A DNA stretch of 64,000 nucleotides from Chinchilla lanigera (taxonomy: Eukaryota; Chordata; Mammalia; Rodentia; Chinchillidae), in NCBI RefSeq assembly GCF_000276665.1, contig NW_004955423.1:6085547-6149546 (forward strand), read 5' to 3'. The notes beneath the pieces were generated by a model. It was not told the origin of the DNA, ran no database searches, and saw only the letters and a list, made by a program, of their open reading frames with translations. The translations under genes were made by a program, and so were the position numbers. Below are positions 34,837 through 45,394 of the stretch, piece by piece (the first letter of the stretch is position 1; each line of letters starts with the position of its first letter).

Positions 34837-35170
34837 GGCTCACTCCCAGCCTCGTAGGCCCCCAGAAGGAGGGCTTCCGGCGCACAGGGAGCCACGGGCG
34901 GGGAGCGCTGGTCTTCCAGCTGGCTAGCTTCCTGCTCCCGGAGGGAGGACCCCCAGTACACGGGGAGCCTTGGGCGGGGAGTGCTGGTCTTCAGACTGGC
35001 GGCTCACTCCTGGCCTCATAGGCCCCCAGAAGGAGGGCTTCCGGGGCACAGGGAGCCACGGGCGGGGAGCACTGGTCTTCCGGCTGGCTAGCTTCCTGCC
35101 TCGTAGCTCCCGGAGGGAGGGCCCCCAGTGCATGGGGAGCCATGTGGCAGTGAGCGCTGTTGCGCGCCAG
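34837..35170 (+). repeat. CpG-rich 164-bp tandem units (head of the composite element)
   Basis: The landmark 'ggctcactcc' occurs at 34837 and 35001, and 'aggcccccagaaggagggct' at 34856 and 35020, both exactly 164 bp apart. Within a unit, the segments starting at 34885 and 34961 share the order GGGAGCC-GGGCGGGGAG-GCTGGTCTTC. In a window that is otherwise CpG-poor this could be an internal promoter region. Confidence 0.85.
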
Positions 35171-35765
35171 CCCTTAGGCTGGCCGCCGCCGCTCAACTGA
35201 GATCTATCATGACACAGAGAAACAGTGACACAATTGGCCCACCATGCACCAACTGCAGTTGCCCATCCACGGATGTGTGTGAATCATTCAAACTTTGAAC
35301 AACCCCTGGGAATACATGCCATACATCGGGCCACTCTTGCTCCTGCCATTGAGAACCAGAAAGGTCCAGAGCCAGCAGAGGAGCAGCTGCTGAACAAGGA
35401 CTCAGAGAACATGAGAATGCAGACTAAGCCCATGGAGTCAGAGGTCCAGTGGACTGGGTTCATGAGAGCCGCTCGGAAGCTGTAAACCAGGAGGACCTTG
35501 CACAATACCTGCAGAGACTCCCTGGAAGCCATTCTTCCCCTGACAGTACAGGCTGTGGTGGAGCTCCGGAGAAGTCTGCAGCAGGATTCCTTCTGCTTAT
35601 GCTGACAGTTGGGGAGAGGACACTAACTGGTTGTGGGGTCCCAATGCAATGAGAGGCTGGAGAGAAAACGCTACAAAAAATGGCTTTGGCCCCAGACGGC
35701 TTGCTTGATTTTTGACAACCCTTAGGCTGTAACTACTTGTTAGATCCTTCTTGTGTATCTCTGTC

Positions 35766-36180
35766 TTCCTGAGAAACCACTTTGAAGATACCACCATGTA
35801 TTACAGCAGTCATTGATATTTTCCTACTAATCTATCCATAACTCTCTAATGTTTGTATTGTTCCTATCCTATTTCATGAATGGATCCATGTTTATTATTA
35901 TGTGCTTCCTACAACAACCATTGAGAATTATTGAATGATTATTCAGTAGGTCACTCATGCATAGTTCTAGTTATATTCTTTAGAAGCCACTTTGAAGATA
36001 CCTAAGTATAGTACAACTATTGATAATCTCGTACCTCTTTTGTCTGTAACTCACTATCATTTGTCTATTTGTTTTCCTGAGAAACTATCTTATAGATAAC
36101 AATATGTAAAACAATAACCATTGATAATTTCCTACCACTTTGTCTGTAATTTGGTAAGCCCCTCCTATTATTATGTTATC
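35766..36180 (+). repeat. Tandem units of about 100 bp (tail of the composite element)
   Basis: 'ccactttgaagatacc' at 35777 and 35987 is repeated 210 bp apart. A weaker copy ('gaaactatcttatagataac') begins near 36081. An intermediate unit is marked by 'acaacaaccattgagaattat' type sequence near 35910, which resembles 'acaataaccattgataattt' in the last unit. The spacing is close to 100-105 bp for each step. Confidence 0.7.
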
Positions 36181-36549
36181 CTTCTTTTACTCTTTAAAAA
36201 AAAGAAAATCCCAATTCTATTATCAGCTAGCTGCTCCCACTGGATGCTGAAGGTCCCTGGTCTTCATATTCCTTGCTTACAATATAACAGGCTTAGTAAA
36301 GGGGTTTTCTAAAGTATTTTCTACTATAATATTGTTCATGTTGACTTTGTTGATGTGCAATTTATGTAATAAAATACACACATTTTGAAGTATGTTTCAA
36401 TGAGTTTTAGCAAATTTAACATCATTATAACTATCAGCATAATTAAGATACAGAAACATTTCTATGTCCCCAGAATGTGGCCTTGCACTCCTTCCTGGGG
36501 AATATTCTGCTGATGGACACTTAGCTATTTCAAGTTTTTGAGTCAACAA

Positions 36550-36551
<2 letters not shown>

Positions 36552-36594
<43 letters not shown>

Positions 36595-36602
36595 TATTAT
36601 TA
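36552..36602. repeat. (ATT)n microsatellite
   Basis: About 17 TTA units with a single C interruption near 36591. It lies where the A-rich tail of the adjoining antisense SINE is expected. Confidence 0.95.
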
Positions 36603-36686
36603 GTGGTGATACTCAAGACTGAATCCAGGGCCTTTGCATTGAACTTCATCCCCTGCCTATTTATTCCTTCCTTCCTTCCTTCCTTC

Positions 36687-36732
<46 letters not shown>

Positions 36733-36756
36733 CTTTCTTTTTTTCTTCCTTCCTTC

Positions 36757-36802
<46 letters not shown>

Positions 36803-36970
36803 CTTTCTTTCTTTCTTTCTTTCTTTCTTCTTTCTTTCTTTCTTTTTAAATTTTGAGACAGGATCTCACTAAGTCACTAAGTTTCCTGGGCTGGGCTCCA
36901 ATTTAGGATCCTCCTGCCTCAGTCTCCCAGAGTACTAGGATTATATGTATGCACTATTACACCTGGCTTA
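36603..36970 (-). mobile_element. B1-dID composite SINE, antisense, with a microsatellite in its linker
   Basis: The plus strand reads first an ID-like half in antisense (36603-36660, 'gactgaatccagggcctttg'). A CTTT repeat follows, then the B1 half in antisense (36847-36970, 'gacaggatctcactaagtca', 'gatcctcctgcctcagtctc', 'tgtatgcactattacacctg'). This B1-plus-ID order is the layout known for squirrel-related rodents. Confidence 0.85.
36666..36846. repeat. (CTTT/CCTT)n microsatellite
   Basis: About 180 bp of CTTT and CCTT units, mixed in blocks, sitting in the linker of the B1-dID SINE. An 89-codon plus-strand frame here is pure repeat. Confidence 0.97.
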
Positions 36971-37739
36971 AAAAATATATTTTTAACTTTAAGGAAACTA
37001 TTATGTTTCCCCAAAGTGTGTGCTATTTCATACCAGCAATATATGAGAATTCCAGTTGCTTCAAATCCTTGCCAAGACTAATTATTGCCAGTCTTTTTAA
37101 TTTTATATTCATTCTAACATGTGTTTAGTGGTATATAATTGTGGTTTTAAATTGAATTTGATTTGAATGACAAAAAACTTCTGATAATTTTTTGATGATA
37201 AACTTTCCATGTGCTTACTATCTATTTGTATACCAACTTTCTATGAAGTATTTATGCAAATATTTTGTCCATTTAAAAAAAAACTTTTTGTCATATTTGT
37301 CAGATGCAATAATAGCAAATATTTTTGTGTTGTCTTTTATTTCATAATGGCATACTTACAAAAGCAGAGACCTTTATCATTTAAAATATCACTTTTCTCT
37401 TATGGTTCATGTCTTTTGTGTCTTAGTCTAAAAAATCTTTACCTTCTCTAAGGCTGTGAAGATTTTACTCTATTTTGTATAGAATGTCGTAGTTTCACAT
37501 TTGCATTTAGATCTGTTATTCATTTGGAGATAATGTTTTGAATGGAATATGGGAAAGATTGGGATTAATTTTATTCAAAATTGACATTCACTTGTTTCAT
37601 TTGGCTTTTATCTTATCCTCACTGAAATATTTAAGCAAATCATATATATCTATCCAACTCTATTTATCTTTTGTGAAATTTATACATCAGACATTATTAT
37701 ATTTTGTGTCTCTTGTTTGAAGCAACTTCAGAATGAAAG

Positions 37740-38540
37740 AGTTGAGTCTGTTTTCTGAACCCAACAAGCTCCTCTGAACGCAGTAATGAGTAATATGAAG
37801 TCAGGTACAATTGCAGCCTTGACTATGACTCCAACTCACATGTTATCTCTGGATGAAACCATGTGATCGCTACATGCTGAAGATTTTATAAAGAAACAAC
37901 TCCCAGTAAGGCTCCCCAACACTTAATTTCCAGTTCTTTCTCTCCTCTCCTCTGTACCTTCCTGTTGAAAGTGTCCTGTTCATATAACCATTATTCTGAG
38001 TACAAACATCTTTACCCCTGGGTTTATGTGGGTCTATACTAGGAAGTACAGTGCTTTATATACAAGTAAAATAGATCTATAGGACAAGCACACTCTCAAT
38101 AAAATTATTCATAGTTGACTTGCAAGGGATATAGTTTTTCTATCTTATGTGATCTTCAGAAGTAATACACATGGTAACCACGGAAAGTTTATACTCTATG
38201 AGTTAGAATGTTTTGTCTCTAGCTTTGGAATTTCCTTGGCAGAGAAAATGTTGAACTGACCCTTTCCATCACAATTTTCATCATTGTTTGTGTTTATTTT
38301 GCCTTACACTGAGCTGTTACATTGCCCTAAGCCGTGGCAGATTTTATTTCTTGTAGTGCTGTACTCTTCCATTTTTGTATCCTTCTCATTACTTCTTAGC
38401 ACTCTGTCCTTGACTTCATACTACTGGGGGGACCCAGCTTGCAATTCTGCTTTTGGCAGAATTAGATATCTTTATGTCTGAGGTCACGTTTCAAGCTTTT
38501 GTTCAGTCACAAGTTCTGTTTGGATTTATCCTCGGTGTGT
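37740..38540. other. Gene-free unique stretch
   Basis: Short frames only. No repeat recognised by eye. Confidence 0.5.
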
Positions 38541-38810
38541 CTACTTGAATATTCAAAAAGTCATCAGCTAGTCTAATTTGTTTTTTTTTTAGCCATGTAA
38601 AAGACTGATTTGCTTTGACAGGTGGATCAGAAACAGAATTGGAGCTATTTTATCTGGACCTAATTAAACAACCTTCATTACCGGCAGATATATGTTTGTG
38701 ACTTAAAATTAGCATGATTGGAATTAAAACTCAAAATATAAGGCATTGAATTCAGATATGGCTGGTTTAAAAATAAATTCCATACATTTTAAATGCAGCA
38801 AGTCTGGATA
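38540..38810. promoter_or_regulatory. Candidate conserved non-coding segment with TALE/E-box and homeodomain motifs
   Basis: Contains 'tgacaggtgg' at 38617-38626, which joins a TGACAG core (MEIS/TGIF type) to a CAGGTG E-box. 'cctaattaaac' lies near 38659 and 'aaaattagcatga' near 38705. A T10 run followed by AG at about 38591 looks like a splice acceptor, but no reading frame follows. Function is inferred. Confidence 0.3.
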
Positions 38811-38842
38811 TTAAATATCCCATAGTGACAAATTCCACTTAG

Positions 38843-38846
<4 letters not shown>

Positions 38847-38889
<43 letters not shown>
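38847..38889. repeat. (TG)n microsatellite
   Basis: About 21 uninterrupted TG units. Confidence 0.97.
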
Positions 38890-38892
<3 letters not shown>

Positions 38893-38899
38893 CACTATG

Positions 38900-40520
38900 G
38901 CTGTGGCTGTAGATAATAGTAAAGATATGGCCCATATTTTCTGAACAGCTCCAGAGCAGCATTCTACATTATGAAACTTTAATAAAATATTTTTAAAACC
39001 TCATTTCTCTCCCCCAGCTCCAAGTATTGAGTTTAGCTTTGAGGATTTTTTAAAAAGCTTTCTTTGGCTGCAAAGGTTACATCTCTAATCAAATTATTTC
39101 TATTCATCATTGTCCAATTGCTGAAATTTTGTGACTGCCTTTTATTATATATGTACCCTTATTGTGTGCATATCTATATATCTAGACACAGTGGAATCTG
39201 CTTCAAGCATTCTTTGACGTGTAGCACTTAAAATCACATTAGATTTTTATGGTATTTCATTTTCTTAACCTTTTCAGAAATATTTTTTAAAGATTTTGTA
39301 ATGTGTATTTTATATAAATATTCACACGCACACAGAACACTAAATGTAGTGGTAGTGATAGTCAGGAATTCTGGGTCACAATATGGAGTTAGTAATTATC
39401 AAATAATTATGAAATACAAATATATATTTTTGTCTTCTTTGGACTTTTTGAGGGTTATTATGTACTGAGACATATGAGGCAGGTTTTTGCCTTATGAAGA
39501 AAAATAAAAGGTTGAATAAAACATATTGACATTTCTGTTCAACATTAAGGCTGCAGGAATTATGGTGGATTCCTTTTCCTAACAAACATTAATATGAGAT
39601 TCCTGGTGTGATGAGAACTGGATATCAGGAATCTAATCCCTCTCCCTGCCTTTGTGCATCAGAAGCCCTCTCCAAATTATTAAAATTCCAGGTCTTTTGT
39701 GATATTTCTTGATGCATTGTTGCAATTTTAACCGCTTTAAAATGCAAGTCATAGCATGTTCTTAGTATTTATAGCCTTCTCATAAACCAACATTTTTTAT
39801 AAAATATGAGCTAAACCATTTGTGTTTAATCGATGTCTTTTTTAAACATTTGAATTTCCACATGGTCTCTTCTTTTTCATATTTTCCCAAGAATCAAAAC
39901 CACAGTACCTACATGTGTTTGTCCCCTTTGTTTGGATTTCCTTAGCTCTCCCTGGATGCAGGTACTACGCCTCCTCCTCCTCATCTTTGCTGAGCCATTT
40001 CCCTTGATATAAAGGAGGCACTGACTTCAGTCTAGCTTAGTGGGAGGCGCTGCCTTCTTTTGTGCTCTAAGTGTTGTTACTTTTCCTGTGCACATTGTCG
40101 TCCTTTTTGAGTCCTTCTTGAATTTCACATTTGACATACCTTAACTCTAGGCAATTGGAATTTAATTTGGGACCTTGGGGCCCATCTGGCCAAACTTTGG
40201 AATTTGAATGCTTAATTTTGTCTTCTACCTCCTACGGGGGTGTCGACCACTCTCTCCTTTTTTTGTTCTGCTGCAGTAGAGATGGTGGCAATACCTTTCC
40301 CCAGGCTTGTTGATGTTGTCTGGTAACTTTCAGTTCTCGGAGAACCTGTGGCAAACTGGCTGCCTCCAGTGAGAGATGGGAGGAAAGCTTTCTCAGTGAT
40401 TACCTTAAACCCAGTAATGTGTAGAAGGCTGTGTTTATAGAATTGTATGATGTTCCTTTGTCAAAGCCCATCACAGGTCATAGCATTAAGAGCTGTGACT
40501 AATTTTAGCCATGTTTTCAG
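38900..40520. other. Gene-free stretch
   Basis: Reading frames of 60 to 69 codons without domains. No repeat recognised with confidence. Confidence 0.5.
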
Positions 40521-40529
40521 TTACGTGGC

Positions 40530-40672
40530 TATAGTAGAAGAATCTTAGTATCTCAATTTATAGACTGTGTGACCTTAGGAAAATTATTTATTATAATCGA
40601 GCTTCACTTTCCATATGTATAAAGCTAGAGTAATCGTACTCCCTCCTTCAGGAAGTGAGGGTTAAGCACAGA
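40530..40672 (+). repeat. MIR SINE 3' part
   Basis: Sense MIR order: 'gactgtgtgaccttaggaaa', then a 'cttcactttccatatgtata' segment and 'gagtaatcgtactccctcct'. Confidence 0.7.
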
Positions 40673-40673
40673 C

Positions 40674-40860
40674 AGTGTAACATGGTGGTTGGGATCTCAG
40701 AGGGTCTGGCCAAGGGGCCTTTGTTCAAGTGCAGGTATCCAGTACTTGGGATGTGTTTGGGGGCATTTGATTTAACCTTTTAGCACTTTGGTTTCTCATT
40801 TGAGAAAGAAGACATCGTCTTAAAAGTATTTGTAACTGTACTCAGCATATGAGCAACATC
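40674..40860 (+). repeat. MIR SINE
   Basis: Sense MIR order: 'cagtgtaacatggtggttgg', 'cagagggtctggcc', 'gatttaaccttttagcactt' and 'ggtttctcatttgagaaaga'. It directly follows another MIR fragment, so two insertions lie side by side. Confidence 0.75.
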
Positions 40861-40861
40861 T

Positions 40862-41500
40862 GATTCATTCATTCAGAAAATATTCATAAGGCATTATTTT
40901 AGGTGCTGGAGACACAGACGTGAACAAAAGTCCTACACCCTTTGCCTTTCACTCTAGTGGAAAGAAGCACACAAAGAGTAGAACACATAGAATTAGGGCT
41001 ATGGGGAAAGTAAAGAAGAGGAGGAGAAAAGCAGTAATGAGAGGGGCGGGCATTTGGAAACAGGATTGTTTCAGAGTAGCTTCCCTGGGAAAATGGAATT
41101 TAGGTAAAGACCTGAAAGTGGGGAAGATTAATCTCAGAGGACTTAGAAAGAACAAGCGCAAGATCCATAAGCCTGGAGATTCAGCAGGAGCAGAAAGTGA
41201 CAGTGGTGAGATGTGAGGCTAGAGATATTAGGGACAGCTGAGAGGGTCTGACAGGCTACTATTACAAGTCTGCCTTTTACCCTGAGTGAGAGAGTCACTG
41301 AAGGGTTGGAGCAGAAAAGTGACATAATCGGATACAGTTCATAAGAGACACATGACACTTAAACTGAGGATGAACTACAGGGGGAAAAGGTAGCCATGGA
41401 GAGATGAATAAGGAGCTAGAACTACGAGCCAGGGAGGGACCAAAGTGCCCTGCTCATGATGGCACTGCTGGAAGTGGGAAACACTAAACAAAATACAGAT
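40862..41500. repeat. Ancient mammalian repeat, long copy, family unresolved
   Basis: It runs 'gattcattcattcagaaaat', 'ggtgctggagacacagacgt', 'ctctagtggaaagaagcaca', 'ggtaaagacctgaaagtggg', 'gccttttaccctgagtgaga' and 'gggttggagcagaaaagtga'. This order recurs across mammalian genomes. The 98-codon frame (40920-41216) and its antisense frame are repeat-derived. Confidence 0.6.
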
Positions 41501-42171
41501 CTATTCAGAAAGAGTTGCTGTTGGCAGTTGTCATCATCATTATTAAATGAGACAATCCATACTCATTTGGAACATTGCTATGAAGGAAACATTTATTAAA
41601 TAGTAGGCCAATGTTTTTAATGAGTAAAATGGCATGAGTCCAGTGGGGTTTCTTTGTTTGTTTATTTGTTTGGGAAAACTGAGTCTTCCGAATTTCAGTG
41701 GAAGATTTAGGTACAATGTCACTTACATGTACAGAACTGGATTAAATTACTAAAACGATTTAAGTCCCATTTTTTATAAATCTCTTCATTTAGGAAACTA
41801 TGTATGTAAAAAAATTTAGTTGAAGAATCCACTGATAAAGCAGACATACTACCCACTGGAGACTAAGTCCAGTCCTCTTTCTATCTTTGTAAATAAAGTT
41901 TTATTGGAATGCAAGCATACTTATTTATTAAATATTGCCTATAGCTGTCTCTATACTGCAAGAGCAGAATAAGAAATTTGTGAAGCTTAAGATGTTTGCT
42001 ATTTGGCCCTTCACAGAAACTTTCTTAGAGAAACCCTTAATAATAAACATAGATTTGTGCAGGGCATATTTATGAAAATATATGGCACCTAGGACTGAGT
42101 GAAATGATCCAGATATACTCATAAGTATGCAATATTCTTATTTTAGAGGATGAGTATAGGCTGTAGAACAG

Positions 42172-42480
42172 CAGTCCTCCACCTTTTTTTTCACTTATGG
42201 GGAGTCACAAGCAGGTATGGTTTTGGGGTGATTGAAAGGAGCGTGCAACCTAGATCCCGACTGTGAGCTCAGCCCACAGGAAGTTCGTGCTCCTATGAGA
42301 ATCTAATGCTGCTGCAGATATGCCAGGAATAGAGCTCAAGCATCAGTGCTAGTATTGGGGAGCAGCTATAAGTACAGATAAAGCTCTCTTGATTGCCTGC
42401 TGCTCGCTTCCTGCTGTGTGGCCTGATTCCTGACCACTACTACTCCCACTGCCTGAGAGGGTGGGGTTGGGAAACTCTGG
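42172..42480. mobile_element. hAT-type non-autonomous DNA transposon
   Basis: It begins 'cagtcctccacc' and ends 'ggggttgggaaactctg', which are imperfect inverted ends. Inside lie 'ggtatggttttggggtgatt', 'gagcgtgcaacctagatccc', 'gctcctatgagaatctaatg' and 'ctgctcgcttcctgctgtgt', in the order of a common short mammalian hAT element. It encodes nothing. The 8-bp duplication is too eroded to be sure of. Confidence 0.75.
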
Positions 42481-42529
42481 TTTAGAATATCTCCCTGGGA
42501 TTATGTCATCATATTAGTACCAGTTTAGT

Positions 42530-42710
42530 AATAGTCTATTGTGTTCCCAGAGATTGTTCTAACTACTTTATATTGACTAACCCATTTCAGGCTCACAGCA
42601 ATTGTTGGGAAGATATGATTGCTAGTCCTACTTTGCAGGTGCGAGAATTGAGGTATACAGGGAATAAAAGACCTGCTTAGAGGTGTACATACTCTGGTAA
42701 CTCCCAGAGT
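42530..42710 (-). repeat. MIR SINE, diverged
   Basis: Antisense MIR order: 'tgttctaactactttatatt', 'ggctcacagcaattgttggg', 'actttgcaggtgcgagaatt' and 'gacctgcttagaggtgtaca'. Confidence 0.75.
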
Positions 42711-42793
42711 ATAAGGGTAGACATAGGCACTCTGTCTTCAGAGCACAGGTTTTTCACCTCTGACCTTATCTTCATCCTTGCAGTTTTGCTGTG

Positions 42794-42795
<2 letters not shown>

Positions 42796-42828
<33 letters not shown>
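42796..42828. repeat. (TG)n microsatellite
   Basis: About 16 TG units after a GGGG run. Confidence 0.97.
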
Positions 42829-42829
<1 letters not shown>

Positions 42830-42959
42830 CTTTCCTACCAACAAATTCTTAAACTTGTGTATTGAACTAGATCTTGTGAGACTGCTCAGTGAGTTTAACA
42901 TCCACATCTCTGTCTTCTATTTAAATTGCTGCTCGACAGTGATACCATTCAGCAGCTGA

Positions 42960-43700
42960 GGGATGGAAAACTCGCCACATTTCTAATTGCATTTATTCCA
43001 TTTAAGTTGAAAGAATAACAGAAAAGAAGTGTCGGTTTTGTTGTTCGCCATGTATGTGTGAAGTTTCAAAGAATAGAACAAAGTTAACTTTCACGTGTTT
43101 ATGAATTTATACAAGCTGAGGTGTTCTTAACTCTTAAAATGTCAGTTTGGGGCTGTTAAAAATAGATATCAGTTTCTTTAGATAATAGCCCCTTTTAGAA
43201 CAAGATTATATGTCAGAAATAAAAAGAGTGTATGCATGCTTTATTGTGGTTCACTCTTTGATTTAAGGGATTGAGAGTTCTTAAGGAGTATTAAAAATCC
43301 AAATGATGTCCCTGAGTTCTGGGTTTTACAATTGGATCTCTGATTTTTGTTTATGTGTGAAAGCGGGAGTCATCTGACAATTACCTATTGACAACACGTT
43401 TAAAAAGTAGCAGCACAACTTCTTTTGGCTACAGGCTACAGTAATTTTGGATCTAAATGTTCCTCCCTTCATCCCGTGGCCTATTTTAGATGATGGCATG
43501 CAAATAAGCGTATTTTCCTGCTAATTTCACCCATTTTTGGTTAACTGCCACTGTGAAGAAGCAGCTGCCACAGATGAGAAGTCACAATAGAAGAGGGTGT
43601 TGTGGCTGCTTAAAAGGCATTCTTATTCCTGGATTGGATGCCAGCCTCCTCGTGTTTGTCTAATGGCAGTGTCCAATACAAAGTTCATGAGCTGTGATTT
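42960..43700. promoter_or_regulatory. Candidate conserved non-coding block with an octamer motif
   Basis: Repeat-poor for over 700 bp. It holds the exact POU octamer 'atgcaaat' at 43498-43505 and a nearby 'gctaatttcacc'. No reading frame. Function is inferred. Confidence 0.3.
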
Positions 43701-44084
43701 CTTGTCTCCATCTTGTTGAAACTTGCCGTTCTCTCACTTCCAAACAAATCCATTCCTGAAGCAGTGATCTACTTTTCATGGATTTTGCCCAATGATTGTG
43801 AGACTTCAGTTGCCCTATGAAATGGAATTAGGTTGTTCCAATTTGGAACTACAGATTTTTTTTGTAACAAGTTGAGAAAAACGAACTCAGTGGATTCTAA
43901 TAGTCTCATAGCTTAAGGGAAATTTCAGGAAAATAAACTCAAAGAGTTTGTTTACAAAAGAGTAGCCATTGTGCAATATGGTCATGGTAGGTGGGTACAG
44001 GGTGCTGTTCATCTTTTCCTTCCTCCCTCCTCCTGCCCTTCCTTCTTGCTTCCTTTCTTCCTTTCCCTTCTTTCCTAAGAAAGG

Positions 44085-44520
44085 GTTATTGAGTATCTAC
44101 TATAATAGATTGTGAGCTAGACTCTAAAGATGCAATTATAAGTCAGACAAACAGAGGTCACAACCCCTGTAGAATTTACTGAAGAGACAGAAATACCAAT
44201 AATTAATAATAAATTATGCACATAATTATGTGATTACACTGGGTAAATTCTGTGTGGAAAAAGTATAGAACATAAAGAGGGGAAGTAATGCAGACCTTCA
44301 CTGATGAGAAGGAGACTACCTCACCCATGGAAACTAACATTTGACAGATAAATAGGAGTTGACCTGCCCACTAGATGCAGAGCAGGGGTAAGGACTTCTC
44401 TGGCTGATGAAGAAGAATCCATGTTAGAAAGGTCTGAAAGAAGGACAGAGCAGATTCAGCATACCACAGGCAACAGAGGGCTGGAGGCTGAGCCTGGAGA
44501 CCTAGTCAAGGGCTGTAATT
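44085..44520. repeat. Ancient mammalian repeat, family unresolved
   Basis: Same phrase order as at 40862: 'gttattgagtatctactata', 'aaagatgcaattataagtca', 'cctgtagaatttactgaaga', 'gacctgcccactagatgcag' and 'ggctggaggctgagcctgga'. Confidence 0.5.
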
Positions 44521-44537
44521 TATGGTGCTTAATAATC

Positions 44538-44580
44538 TTTCTCCCTCTCTCTCTCTCTCTCTCTCTTTCTCTCCCCCTCT
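44538..44580. repeat. (CT)n microsatellite
   Basis: CT-rich run of about 43 bp with small interruptions. Confidence 0.95.
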
Positions 44581-45394
44581 ATCCCCTATAATAATATTGT
44601 TCTTGTTTGATCTTGTCAGTGCATTTGAAAACTGCATATTTAATGCCTTTTAAAAAATATTTAAGCTAGAATTTGACTTTTCCTGCACAGTGTGCCAGAT
44701 TGTCATTATTGGCAACTCAGTCCATTTGCTCTCATTCATACTCTACTGTATTACAGGGGCTCGAGGCATAAAAGCATCCTAAACTATCTGCCGAAAGGAT
44801 TCCATTTTAGGTTCTACTAGTGAAAAATGATTGTGTAAGAGCTGAAAGGCAAAACAGAATCAGAAATTTATTTCTTTTGCGTACCATTAGGTGGATATTT
44901 GGGTTGTGGCAGACACCAGAAACAAGACTTTTCTAGAGGATTTTAGGTATTCTGCAATTTCTTATGACAAGTTGGGTGCTGGAGATGGCTGAGAGCCTCA
45001 GTGGAAATTTCCTGAAATATTCTTATCATCTGATTTCCTGAATATTAATAGTGGCTTCCTGACTTTTTTATCTCAGCCTTTCCAACAGATTTTAAATGTC
45101 ACACGCTGGTGTCAAACTCTTTTCTGTAGGAAACATCTAGAATGGTTTCTGTTTTTTCAATTGAGGTGGAACTGGTCTATAGTACTTTGGGTCAGTCCAT
45201 ATTTATGAAACTGAATTGGATTTGTTTAGTGAATCAATAATATTTAACTAGTATGTATGATTTTATTAGATTGTCTTCAACATCCTACTCTTTGTCATGA
45301 CCTCTGCACCCCTACCTAATCTCCTAGCTCCCATGAAACTGTAATAGATAGACACAAGCTATAAATTAAAAATCTCAAACTCTTTAATTTGAAA

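Larger units (their letters stand above)
34836..36206 (+). mobile_element. Composite retroelement with tandem repeats at both ends, poly-A tail and 13-bp target-site duplication
   Basis: The identical 13-mers 'aatcccaattcta' at 34823-34835 and 36207-36219 flank a 1371-bp insert that ends in an A-rich tail (36195-36206). The insert has three parts. The first (34837-35170) is a CpG-rich head of two 164-bp tandem units, each itself made of two similar halves about 76 bp apart. The second (35170-35760) is a unique middle that holds an 86-codon frame (35225-35485) without a recognisable domain. The third (35766-36180) is an AT-rich tail of about four diverged units of roughly 100 bp. No reverse transcriptase is visible, so it would be non-autonomous, moved by L1-type machinery. 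Alternatives are an L1 or HAL1-like element with ORF2 deleted, or a retrocopy of a non-coding transcript. Confidence 0.75.
36330..37720 (-). mobile_element. Old L1 (L1M-type) ORF2 fragment, antisense, interrupted
   Basis: The plus strand follows the antisense order of old L1 ORF2: 'ctgatggacacttagctatt' (36512), 'aaggaaactattatgtttcc' (36992), 'caatatatgagaattccagt' (37038), 'tccatgtgcttactatctat' (37207) and 'ccaactctatttatcttttg' (37655). It is split by the SINE and microsatellites listed next. Many frame breaks make it non-coding. Confidence 0.75.

Noticed and set aside
34837..35170. Protein-coding exon in the GC-rich stretch (frames at 34782-35021 and 34970-35200)
   Set aside because: The frames are translations of the same tandem units and are not supported by any domain or splice arrangement.
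34837..36180. CRISPR array
   Set aside because: The repeats are long, diverged and contiguous without unique spacers, and the genome is mammalian.
36603..36872. 89-codon frame rich in Phe, Ser and Leu as a membrane protein
   Set aside because: It is a translation of the CTTT microsatellite inside a SINE.
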